Shown here: positions 27,865 to 36,663 of the stretch, one piece after another
Layout: each line of letters opens with the position of its first letter
How positions within the stretch are numbered: the first letter of the stretch is position 1
Assembly: GCA_011048995.1 (NCBI GenBank)
Contig: DSCS01000018.1
Span: forward strand, 62,001-126,000
DNA from: Bacillota bacterium
GTDB lineage: Bacteria > Macinerneyibacteriota > Macinerneyibacteria > Macinerneyibacteriales > DSCS01
DNA length: 64,000 nucleotides
Direction: 5' to 3'
Translations under genes and position numbers: made by a program
The notes under the pieces: model-generated
Told to the model about the DNA's origin: nothing
Database searches by the model: none
The model's input: only the letters and a program-made list of their open reading frames with translations

Positions 27865-29157
27865 ATGCTTGATATAAGAAGAATTGTTACCCAGCGAGAA
27901 CAAATATTAAAGACCCTGCGTCGCAAAGGCGAAGATCACAGCGAAGATGTGATAAGGCTGATCGAATTGGATCAGTTAAGACGGGATACGATCACGGCAA
28001 CAGAAGAACTGAAAAAGGAGCGTAATGAAGTTTCCAAAAAAATCGGCCTTTTGAAGCGTGAAGGAAAAAACATCGAAGAGATCATGAACCGGGTCAGCGG
28101 CATCGGGGAGACCATCAAGGAGAATGACAGCCGTATTGCCCTTTATGAAGATGAAATACGTTTGCGTCTTCTTTCCCTGCCGAATCTGCCCCATGAAAGT
28201 GTCCCTGATGGTACCGGGGAAGAAGAAAATGTCATCGTCCGTCAATGGGGGACACCGCGTTCTTTTTCTTTTCCCGTTCAGGACCATCTCTCCCTCGGGG
28301 AACGGAATCGTGGAATCGATACGGAAAGCGGAGTAAAAGTCGCCCGTGGCCGTTTTCATTTCAAAACAGGCGAGGTTGCTCTGCTGGAGCGTGCTTTGAT
28401 CAGCTTTCTTTTGGATTATCATACACAGAAAAACGGTTATACTGAGATGAGTACGCCTTATCTTGTGAACCGGGAGGCAATGACCGGGACGGGACAGCTT
28501 CCCAAATTCGAAGAAGATCTCTACTGCATTGAAGAAGATGATCTCTTTCTCATTCCGACTGCAGAGGTCCCTTTGACGAACTATTTTGCCGGGGAGATTC
28601 TTCAAAAAGATGAATTGCCGCTCAAAGTCACAGCCCATACACCTTGTTTTCGCAGGGAGAAGTTTTCTCACGGTAAAGATGTGCGGGGAATATTGCGGCA
28701 GCATCAGTTCCATAAAGTCGAGCTTGTGAAACTCGCTTCTCCCGAATACTCCTATGAAGAGCTGGAGGGTTTGGTCGATGATGCTTCGGCGGTTCTGGAA
28801 GCTTTGGATATTCCTTACCAGATTCTTTTGCTTTGCACAGGAGACATGAGCTTTTCTTCGGCCAAAACCTATGATATCGAAGCATGGATTCCATCACAAA
28901 ACAGATACCGGGAAGTCTCTTCGTGCACCAATTTCGAAGATTTTCAGGCCAGAAGGGCCGGAATCAAATATAAAAGTGAAACCGGAAAGAATGAATATCT
29001 TCATACTCTCAACGGGTCGGCTTTAGCTGTGGGGCGTCTGCTTATCGCTGTCATGGAAAATTACCAGAAGAAAGACGGAAGCATCGGGATCCCTGCAGTT
29101 CTTCAGCCCTATATGCAAGGAAAACGTGTGATATTAGAAGAAAGGATTTCCAAATGA
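27865..29157 (+). CDS. serS: Seryl-tRNA synthetase
   Basis: MLDIRRI N-terminus, coiled-coil arm, TAEVPLTNYFAGEIL, CFRREKFSHGKDVRGILRQHQFHKVE; start after AGGAGG. Confidence 0.97.
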   Translation: MLDIRRIVTQREQILKTLRRKGEDHSEDVIRLIELDQLRRDTITATEELKKERNEVSKKIGLLKREGKNIEEIMNRVSGIGETIKENDSRIALYEDEIRLRLLSLPNLPHESVPDGTGEEENVIVRQWGTPRSFSFPVQDHLSLGERNRGIDTESGVKVARGRFHFKTGEVALLERALISFLLDYHTQKNGYTEMSTPYLVNREAMTGTGQLPKFEEDLYCIEEDDLFLIPTAEVPLTNYFAGEILQKDELPLKVTAHTPCFRREKFSHGKDVRGILRQHQFHKVELVKLASPEYSYEELEGLVDDASAVLEALDIPYQILLLCTGDMSFSSAKTYDIEAWIPSQNRYREVSSCTNFEDFQARRAGIKYKSETGKNEYLHTLNGSALAVGRLLIAVMENYQKKDGSIGIPAVLQPYMQGKRVILEERISK

Positions 29158-30878
29158 TCGTAACGGATAAAAAGATTCAAAAACCAAAAAGGGTATACTT
29201 TAATGAGAACCTGAATATTTCATCCTGGAGAGAAGTAGAAAACGTTGCAGAAGAGATGAAGGCCCAAAGAATCGGCTCTCCGGAAGAGCTGATCCGCTTT
29301 ATTCAAAAATACGGAGAGCTGGAGAACATTGTGAGCGAAGAAGCCGCCCGCCGCTACATCGATATGACTCGTTACGCCGATGATGAAGAAAAGGGGAAGG
29401 CTTTTCATACTTTTTATTCTTCTGTTGTCTCCCGATTGAAACCTTATGATTTTGTCATCAAAAAGAAGATCTTTGAACATCCTTCGTTCCGAGAGCTTCC
29501 TGAAAAAGAGTACGGACACTTGAAAAAGATATTTGAAAACGATATGGCGCTTTTCCGGGAGGAAAATATTCCCCTTCAGGTCAAGGAAGCGGAACTTTCT
29601 ACCCGGTACGGATCTGTTAATTCCAAAATCACAGCTGTTTTCGATGGTGAAGAAAAGACTCTTTCTCAATTGGGTGTCTATCAGAAAGATCCGAACCGGG
29701 CAAAAAGAGAAAAAGCCTGGCGAGTGAAAATGGAAGCCTTTGGCAAGGCAAAAGAGGAATTAGATTCTCTTTTTGACCAATTAAAAGAGATCCGTATACA
29801 ACAGGCTCTTAATGCCGGTTTCGATAATTACAGGGACTACAAGCATCAGGAGTTGGGGCGTTTTACCTACACCCCGCAAGAGATATTAGAATTTCACGAT
29901 GCTGTAGAGCATGAGGTGATTCCCTTTTTAAAGGAACTGAATGAAAAACGAAAAGCCGCTCTGAGCATTTCGTCTGTGCGCCCCTGGGATACGGCCGTTG
30001 ACCTTGACGGGAAAGCTTTGAGACCGTTCAGCGGCTCTGAAGAGCTGGCCCAAGGTGCCATCCGTATTCTCAATGATGTCAAGGGCGAGTATGCTGCCCG
30101 GCTGGAAATGATGAAAAACAGCGGTCTTTTAGATCTGGAAAACAGAAAAGGGAAGGCTCCCGGAGGCTATAACTATCCCCTGGCGGAGACAAAAGCTCCC
30201 TTTATCTTTATGAATGCCGTGGGGCTTCACAGAGATGCTGTTACTTTGCTTCATGAGTCAGGGCATGCGATGCACACTTTTGCAACACGTGATATCAAAA
30301 TTACACCGTACCTTCATACGCCAAGTGAAGTGGCCGAGTTAGCCTCCATGGGAATGGAATTTTTGACTATGGATCATTGGGGACATTTCTATAAAGATGA
30401 AAGTGATCTGGCGAAAGCGATGAGAGACCAGCTGGAAGGAGCTTTAACATTTCTGCCATGGTGCATGATCGTCGATGCCTTCCAGCATTGGGTCTATACA
30501 CATCCAAAACATACTCCCCAAGAACGTGATGCGGCCTTTGCGAGTCTTATGGAACGCTTTAATCCGGGTGTGGATTGGAGCGGGCTGGAAAAAGAAATGG
30601 CTTTGCAATGGATGTACCAGCTCCATATTTTTCAAGCTCCATTCTATTACATCGAATACGGGATGGCTCAACTGGGAGCATTGGCTCTCTACAGAAACTA
30701 TAAAAGTAAAGGAAAAGACCGGACGTTAAAAGAGTATGATGCCTTTCTTTCAAAGGGATATTCTTGTTCGGTCGAAGAATTATATGAGACAGCAGGCCTC
30801 CGGTTTCGCTTTACGCGGGATTATTTAAAGGAGATCGTGGAATTTACACGAGAGGCTTTAGAGCAGGTCGGCTCATAA
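29154..30878 (+). CDS. M3-family oligoendopeptidase (PepF-like)
   Basis: LLHESGHAMHTF zinc motif, EVAELASMGMEFLTM. Confidence 0.94.
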   Translation: MIVTDKKIQKPKRVYFNENLNISSWREVENVAEEMKAQRIGSPEELIRFIQKYGELENIVSEEAARRYIDMTRYADDEEKGKAFHTFYSSVVSRLKPYDFVIKKKIFEHPSFRELPEKEYGHLKKIFENDMALFREENIPLQVKEAELSTRYGSVNSKITAVFDGEEKTLSQLGVYQKDPNRAKREKAWRVKMEAFGKAKEELDSLFDQLKEIRIQQALNAGFDNYRDYKHQELGRFTYTPQEILEFHDAVEHEVIPFLKELNEKRKAALSISSVRPWDTAVDLDGKALRPFSGSEELAQGAIRILNDVKGEYAARLEMMKNSGLLDLENRKGKAPGGYNYPLAETKAPFIFMNAVGLHRDAVTLLHESGHAMHTFATRDIKITPYLHTPSEVAELASMGMEFLTMDHWGHFYKDESDLAKAMRDQLEGALTFLPWCMIVDAFQHWVYTHPKHTPQERDAAFASLMERFNPGVDWSGLEKEMALQWMYQLHIFQAPFYYIEYGMAQLGALALYRNYKSKGKDRTLKEYDAFLSKGYSCSVEELYETAGLRFRFTRDYLKEIVEFTREALEQVGS

Positions 30879-30892
30879 ATTAGAGGGGGAGT

Positions 30893-33643
30893 ATGACTCA
30901 TAAAAAAATATCGGCTCTGTTTCTTCTTGTATTCATTTTAACCACCGGATGTTTGGGAGTAGGGACATTTTCCCTTGTGAATCAGCGCAATCATCCTGAA
31001 CTGGACTGGAGTGTCTATGAGACGGAAAATTTTCGTATCATATTCAGTAACGGCTTAGAGAAAATCGCAGAAGAAGCCGGCCTCTCTGCGGAGAAGATAT
31101 ACCGGGTGCACAAGATGAACCTGGGCCTTTCTTTCAAAAAGAAGTATTCCGTTTTCATCTCCGATGTCGATGATATCGCAAACGGGGCCACTGTGCCCTT
31201 TGGATACTTTTTTGTATGGGTCTCTCCTTCCCGTTACCAGGATTATTTTACCGGGAATCAAAAGTGGCTGGATAAAGTCATTGCCCATGAGATGGTCCAT
31301 GCGCTGATTTTTGAGGGGACACAATCATGGGTTAATATTTTCGGCCCCTTTACAGATGTTCCCAGAACCATCCATGAAGGGTATGCCCAATTTTTTGCTT
31401 TAGAACCCTGGGGGCTTATGCGGGGAGAGCGCTGGTTGGAAAATGCCGCTCTTCACAGTTCATGGAAGACTTTGGGGGTCTATTCCGACGACGGAGCGTT
31501 GATGTATGCCAAGGGATTCTCTCAGATCCGCTATCTTTATGCGGAACAACCCGAAAAAGCTCGACAATTCGGACTTCTTTTTAAAGAGCGGAATTTATTA
31601 GGGACGTTTATGTTCAAACAAGCTTTTCAGAATACCTTTGATGAGTCATACAAATCTTTCAACAAGCGTTGGGAAAAGGCTATGGAGCGTTATTATGCGC
31701 AAAAAAGCGAAAAACTGGAAAGTGTTTTTGAGATATCCCGCCCTGTTTTCATTCCTGACTTTGATGTCATTGAAGATATCCGCCTGATCGACGGAATCTA
31801 TTATATAAGGGGCATCAGAAAGTCCAAAGAGCCTGTCCCGGCTCTTTTTTCATATGACCCTGAACGAGGAAAATTGAAAATCCTGACAGAAACTTCTTTT
31901 TTCGGCCTGACAGACATGGCGGAAGAGGGATATTTCTACGGAAAAACCATCCGCGGCCGGTACGGTTCTCTTCACAGCCGTCTTTTTCATCTCTCAGCTG
32001 ACGGGAAAAAGGAAAAAGCTTTGAGTTCGGATAAGCGCGCTTTTGATCCTGTGAAAAGAGAAAAAGTGCTTTATTACCTCCGTAATACAGGCGAGGGCAT
32101 AGAGCTTATTGCCATGGATACAGAGTCCCGCGAGAGACAAATTCTCTTTGCCCCGCTTTCAGGTGAACAGCTTTATGACCTTACAGGAACCGGGCAATCA
32201 TTATCGGCGGCGTTTTATCATCCGGGGGAAGAGCACTATTATCTTTTCTTATACGACATATCATCAGGAAACGTTGAACTCTTTCCGGTTCCGGGCCGTA
32301 TTTTCAGGCCGGTTATCTCTCCTGACGGACAGTATATTGTCTATGGAATGGACGAAAAAGAGCGGGCGGCTCTTTTTATTCTGGAGAGAAAAAGCGGCGT
32401 CAAAAAAGCGTTAACGCGGCAACGGGGTTATTTGAAACCCACTCAGTGGAGCACGGAAGGACTTCTATGTATTACAGCGCCCAAGCGCGGGGAGATGAGC
32501 GCCTGCATTATCGACCCCATGCGGGAAGCGGATTTCTCTGAAAAGATATCCCTGCCGTCATGGGTGTCTGTTACTCCGTCTTATACTCTTGATTCTGACT
32601 TTTCATACTTCGATGGCGGGGAGCATATCGGCCCGTATCGTCCGCTCAACAATCTTAAAATCATTACTTTTCTTCCCTTTTATATGGATGATGACTTTTA
32701 TCCCGGTGTGATGACGATGATCTCCGAACCGATGGGATGGCATAATCTGCAAATCTTTGTGGGCGTTGACTCTGCCAATGATAACAAGATCTATTATGAC
32801 ATGGGATACACAAATAAAAGGACTCTTTTTGATATCAATATTTCTGCGTGGTCTCATGGAGACCGCACTGATGATTATTTAGGTTTAGAACTGAGGCAGC
32901 AGCTGAGCGGAGCCAAAGCTTCACTGACTCTGAAGGCGGACTCCTCAAACAGCATGTATGGCGCCCACACTTTGGAAGGAGGCGGGGGATTCCGGAAAGC
33001 CGATGTTTTCAACGGCTTCGCTTATGAAACATTCACAACAGAGCTGCCTGAAGATTATACCGATCATTATCTCTATTTATCGTACAAATACAATCACTGG
33101 AAGCCTCGCCGTATTTTCCCTTATCACGAAACAGGATTTCATGCCGGAGGGGCGTTTTCCCTTCCCCTGGACGGGGGCGGCTATTCGGCCTATCTTCTTT
33201 GTGACGGCTATTGGATAAGAAGATTTTCGCCTTTTGTTGTCTCTTTATACGGGCAACTTCACAGACAATGGGGAAACCCGGCTCCGCAGGATCTTCCCCG
33301 TATACGCCCGGAGAACCATTCGATGCTCTCTTCAATTACGGGTTTTCGCTATGATAAAAGGGCCTCTGTGCGGGGATGTGATCAGGATATTCCTGCCCGG
33401 CTGATCGGAGCAGCGTCTGCTGAAATCCGATATAATTACAGCCTTCTTGAGGGTGCTCTTTTCTGCGACATGGCTTATTATCAAGAAGGGCGTATTGATG
33501 AGGAAGGAACCCTGGCCACAGGAGGGGCTCTTTTACGCACAGAGATGAGAATGATGACCATCGCGGCGGGCTATGCTGTGAACCTGAAGGATTTTGAAAC
33601 CCCGACGTTTTTCTTCGAAGTTGGGACGGTTGTCCCTTTTTAG
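30893..33643 (+). CDS. Secreted metallopeptidase (peptidase MA-like) + propeller + C-terminal beta-barrel protein
   Basis: Signal peptide/lipobox-like LTTGC; VIAHEMVHALIF...IHEGYAQFF; WD40/TolB-like repeats (ISPDGQYIVYGM); barrel-like C-terminus ending in Phe. Confidence 0.75.
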   Translation: MTHKKISALFLLVFILTTGCLGVGTFSLVNQRNHPELDWSVYETENFRIIFSNGLEKIAEEAGLSAEKIYRVHKMNLGLSFKKKYSVFISDVDDIANGATVPFGYFFVWVSPSRYQDYFTGNQKWLDKVIAHEMVHALIFEGTQSWVNIFGPFTDVPRTIHEGYAQFFALEPWGLMRGERWLENAALHSSWKTLGVYSDDGALMYAKGFSQIRYLYAEQPEKARQFGLLFKERNLLGTFMFKQAFQNTFDESYKSFNKRWEKAMERYYAQKSEKLESVFEISRPVFIPDFDVIEDIRLIDGIYYIRGIRKSKEPVPALFSYDPERGKLKILTETSFFGLTDMAEEGYFYGKTIRGRYGSLHSRLFHLSADGKKEKALSSDKRAFDPVKREKVLYYLRNTGEGIELIAMDTESRERQILFAPLSGEQLYDLTGTGQSLSAAFYHPGEEHYYLFLYDISSGNVELFPVPGRIFRPVISPDGQYIVYGMDEKERAALFILERKSGVKKALTRQRGYLKPTQWSTEGLLCITAPKRGEMSACIIDPMREADFSEKISLPSWVSVTPSYTLDSDFSYFDGGEHIGPYRPLNNLKIITFLPFYMDDDFYPGVMTMISEPMGWHNLQIFVGVDSANDNKIYYDMGYTNKRTLFDINISAWSHGDRTDDYLGLELRQQLSGAKASLTLKADSSNSMYGAHTLEGGGGFRKADVFNGFAYETFTTELPEDYTDHYLYLSYKYNHWKPRRIFPYHETGFHAGGAFSLPLDGGGYSAYLLCDGYWIRRFSPFVVSLYGQLHRQWGNPAPQDLPRIRPENHSMLSSITGFRYDKRASVRGCDQDIPARLIGAASAEIRYNYSLLEGALFCDMAYYQEGRIDEEGTLATGGALLRTEMRMMTIAAGYAVNLKDFETPTFFFEVGTVVPF

Positions 33644-33688
33644 GAACCTTGCCCGTTTCTTTTTGTTATGTGAAGTAGGGGAGGCGTC

Positions 33689-36121
33689 ATGATTAACATA
33701 TTTGACAATTTCAGCGATCGGGCAAAAGAGGCTGTCTATCAGGCCGGCTCTTATGCCCGTCAAAACAATAATAATTTTGTCGGAGCGGAGCATCTTCTTC
33801 TGGGTCTGCTGGACCATAAAGGGAAAGTACTGGAAAAGGTTTTTGCAGCCCTGAATGTTGAAGACAGCCGCATCTCACAGGAATTAGAGCGCTTTATTCA
33901 GCCCGGCCGTCAACAGACGGGTTCAGATGAAGATAATCTGACTCCCGGTGTGAAAATGATCTTGCGGTTGGCCTTTGAAGAGGCCAATGAGATGGGGCAT
34001 CAATATGTAGGCCCCGAGCATTTGTTTTTGGGTATTCTCCGAGAATCAGAAAATGTCTCTTTCCGGGTTTTGCGCAGTATGGGCATTGATTTGAATACAG
34101 CTCGTCAAAAAGTGCGTGAATATACACGTATGAGTAAGCAGGGTGGTGCTGCCGTCAGCGAGCAGGATGAGTATTTGAACCGCTACGCCATTGATCTTAT
34201 CAGCCGGGCGAAAAAGAACAAGCTTGATCCGGTTATCGGGAGAGAGCAGGAGATCGAAAGGCTGATTCACATCCTATCACGCCGTATGAAAAATAACCCG
34301 GTTCTCATCGGAGATGCCGGTGTAGGGAAAACGGCTATTGTTGAAGGGCTGGCCTTGCGTGTCGTGGAGAATAATGTTCCTGAGATCCTCCGCGAAAAGA
34401 GAATTCTTTCTCTGGATATGGCCGCTTTGCTTGCCGGCGCCAAATATATGGGTGAATTTGAAGAACGGTTAAAAAAGGTACTGGAGATCATCAAAGAGAG
34501 GGATGAGATCATTCTCTTTATTGATGAGATCCATACGATTATAGGAGCAGGCCGAAGCGGCGGGGCCATGGATGCGGCCAATATTCTGAAACCTGTTCTG
34601 GCCCGCGGGGAGATCCAATGTATCGGAGCTACCACTGTGGATGAATACCGCGCCTATATTGAAAAGGATCCTGCGCTGGAGAGGCGTTTCCAGCCTATTA
34701 TGGTGGAGGAGCCGTCATTAGATGATGCCGTTTTGATTCTTCAGGGCATAAAAGAAAAATATGAGACTTATCATCGTGTAACGATTACAGAACAGGCTGT
34801 TAAAGCTGCTGTGCATCTGTCAGCCCGTTATATTTCCGACCGTCATCTTCCGGATAAGGCCGTAGACCTTATCGATGAAGCCGCTGCTATGGTGCGTCTC
34901 AATGCCTTCAGGACGCCGGAAGAACTCCATGTTTTGGAGAGAAGGCTTGAGTCCATACGGCGCGAAAAGGAATCAGCTTTTAATGACGCTGATTATGAGA
35001 AGGTCGCTCATTTGGGCGTAGAGGAAAAACAACTCGAGAAAAAATTGAAAGAAGCCAAAGAGGAGTGGGAAGACAGAAGGGCCAGGGAACAGAGGGATAA
35101 TGTGGTGCGTGAAGACGATGTGGCTCTTATTATCTCCCGCTGGTCCGGGATACCGGTAACCCGTTTGACAGCAGAAGAATCTCAGCGTTTTTTGGAGATG
35201 GCAAAATGGCTTCATAAAAGAGTCGTGGGACAGAATGAAGCTATTGAAAAAGTCACTGAAGTCGTTCAAACATCACGTGCCGGTCTTTCAGACCCGGATA
35301 AGCCGGCCGGAGTGTTTCTCTTTGTCGGCCCGACAGGAGTAGGCAAAACTGAAGTTGCGAAGTCGTTGACAGAGTTCCTTTACGGCGATGAATCGTTGCT
35401 GGCTCGAATTGATATGTCAGAATATATGGAAAAACATGCTGTTGCCCGGCTCATCGGATCTCCTCCGGGATATGTGGGACATGATGAAGGGGGACAACTG
35501 ACCGAATATGTGCGAAGGAAACCTTTTTCGGTTATTTTATTGGATGAAATCGAGAAAGCTCATGCCGACGCAATGAATATTCTCCTTCAGATCTTTGATG
35601 AAGGACGGCTGACAGACGGCAAAGGCCGAAGCGTGAACTTTAAGAATACGATTATTATTATGACGTCCAATATCGGAGCCCAACATATTTCTGACAGGTT
35701 GACCACAGAGGAAAGCGATGATTTTCATGGAGCTTTACATGATCTGGACGATATTATTCATGGGCTTTTGCGACAGTACTTCAAGCCGGAATTTCTGAAT
35801 CGCATCGACGCGACCGTTCTCTTTACCCCGTTGTCCAAGGAAGAGATCAAAGAGATCGTCCGGCTGCAGGTTCAGCGGATCGCGCGAAGGCTGGAACAGC
35901 AGGAGTTGAGCCTTGATTATTCTGAATCTTTCCTGGATCTCATGGTCCGAAAAGGTTATGACCCTACGCTGGGAGCCCGGCCGCTGAAAAGGCTTTTACA
36001 AAATGAAGTGACGGCTCGTCTTTCTAAAGAGATATTGGCCGGAAATTTTCAAAAAGGGGATCATATTCTTCTGACTGAAAAAAAGGGGCTTGTCTCGATT
36101 GAGAAAGCCCCTGAAAAGTAA
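33689..36121 (+). CDS. clpC: ATP-dependent Clp protease ATP-binding subunit ClpC
   Basis: Clp N-domain, two AAA+ modules (GDAGVGKTAIVEG; GPTGVGKTEVAKSL), UVR-like linker, SEYMEKHAVARLIGSPPGYVG. Confidence 0.96.
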   Translation: MINIFDNFSDRAKEAVYQAGSYARQNNNNFVGAEHLLLGLLDHKGKVLEKVFAALNVEDSRISQELERFIQPGRQQTGSDEDNLTPGVKMILRLAFEEANEMGHQYVGPEHLFLGILRESENVSFRVLRSMGIDLNTARQKVREYTRMSKQGGAAVSEQDEYLNRYAIDLISRAKKNKLDPVIGREQEIERLIHILSRRMKNNPVLIGDAGVGKTAIVEGLALRVVENNVPEILREKRILSLDMAALLAGAKYMGEFEERLKKVLEIIKERDEIILFIDEIHTIIGAGRSGGAMDAANILKPVLARGEIQCIGATTVDEYRAYIEKDPALERRFQPIMVEEPSLDDAVLILQGIKEKYETYHRVTITEQAVKAAVHLSARYISDRHLPDKAVDLIDEAAAMVRLNAFRTPEELHVLERRLESIRREKESAFNDADYEKVAHLGVEEKQLEKKLKEAKEEWEDRRAREQRDNVVREDDVALIISRWSGIPVTRLTAEESQRFLEMAKWLHKRVVGQNEAIEKVTEVVQTSRAGLSDPDKPAGVFLFVGPTGVGKTEVAKSLTEFLYGDESLLARIDMSEYMEKHAVARLIGSPPGYVGHDEGGQLTEYVRRKPFSVILLDEIEKAHADAMNILLQIFDEGRLTDGKGRSVNFKNTIIIMTSNIGAQHISDRLTTEESDDFHGALHDLDDIIHGLLRQYFKPEFLNRIDATVLFTPLSKEEIKEIVRLQVQRIARRLEQQELSLDYSESFLDLMVRKGYDPTLGARPLKRLLQNEVTARLSKEILAGNFQKGDHILLTEKKGLVSIEKAPEK
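36078..36111 (-). terminator. Rho-independent terminator of the ECF S-component gene, inside the clpC 3' end
   Basis: Minus strand GGGGCTT...AAGCCCC stem (36111-36105/36091-36085), inner TCTC/GAGA, followed by T7 (36084-36078). Confidence 0.75.
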
Positions 36122-36136
36122 AAAAAGGAAAGGGTG

Positions 36137-36649
36137 TCATTGAGGCCGGACAGCATGCCGGACAATGTTATAAAGCCCGATGCTGATAAAAACGGAACCG
36201 ACAGCTTGAATAATATTTCCGGGGATCTCTGCTGCTGCCGCGGCCGGCCCGAACATAAAGTATTCAACCCAGAAATAGCCTGCGACCATCCACAGCATTG
36301 CCATCGATGCTCCGAAGATCAGACGGGGAAGGGTGTAGCCTTTCTCTTTTTGAGAGCGGATTAAAAGATAAAAAATAAAGGGTTCGATTCCCTTGATGAT
36401 AAAAGTGAAAAGGGCAAAATTGGGGTATCCCCCGATGATATCAGCCATGGCAGACCCGAACGACCCGATAATAGCTCCGAAAACACCCCCGAAGAAAAGT
36501 GTTCCGAGCAATATCATGGAATCTCCAAGATTGATATATCCTTTGATCTGTGGCATAGGAATGCGGGCAAAAAGGGTCATAATGATCACAAGACTTGTAA
36601 AAATGCCTAAAGACGTAAAACGCCGGATCTTATCTTTTGACGTCATCAT
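36137..36649 (-). CDS. ECF transporter S-component-like membrane protein
   Basis: MTLFARIPMPQIKGYINLGDSMILLGTLFFGGVFGAIIGSFGSAMADIIGGYPNFALFTFIIKGIEPF, multiple TM segments. Confidence 0.85.
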   Translation of the reverse strand: MMTSKDKIRRFTSLGIFTSLVIIMTLFARIPMPQIKGYINLGDSMILLGTLFFGGVFGAIIGSFGSAMADIIGGYPNFALFTFIIKGIEPFIFYLLIRSQKEKGYTLPRLIFGASMAMLWMVAGYFWVEYFMFGPAAAAAEIPGNIIQAVGSVFISIGLYNIVRHAVRPQ

Positions 36650-36663
36650 AGTTATCCTTTCTC

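Noticed and set aside
27976-28713. 245-aa minus-strand ORF antisense to serS
   Set aside because: Shadow frame of a strongly conserved seryl-tRNA synthetase; composition shows no coherent domain.
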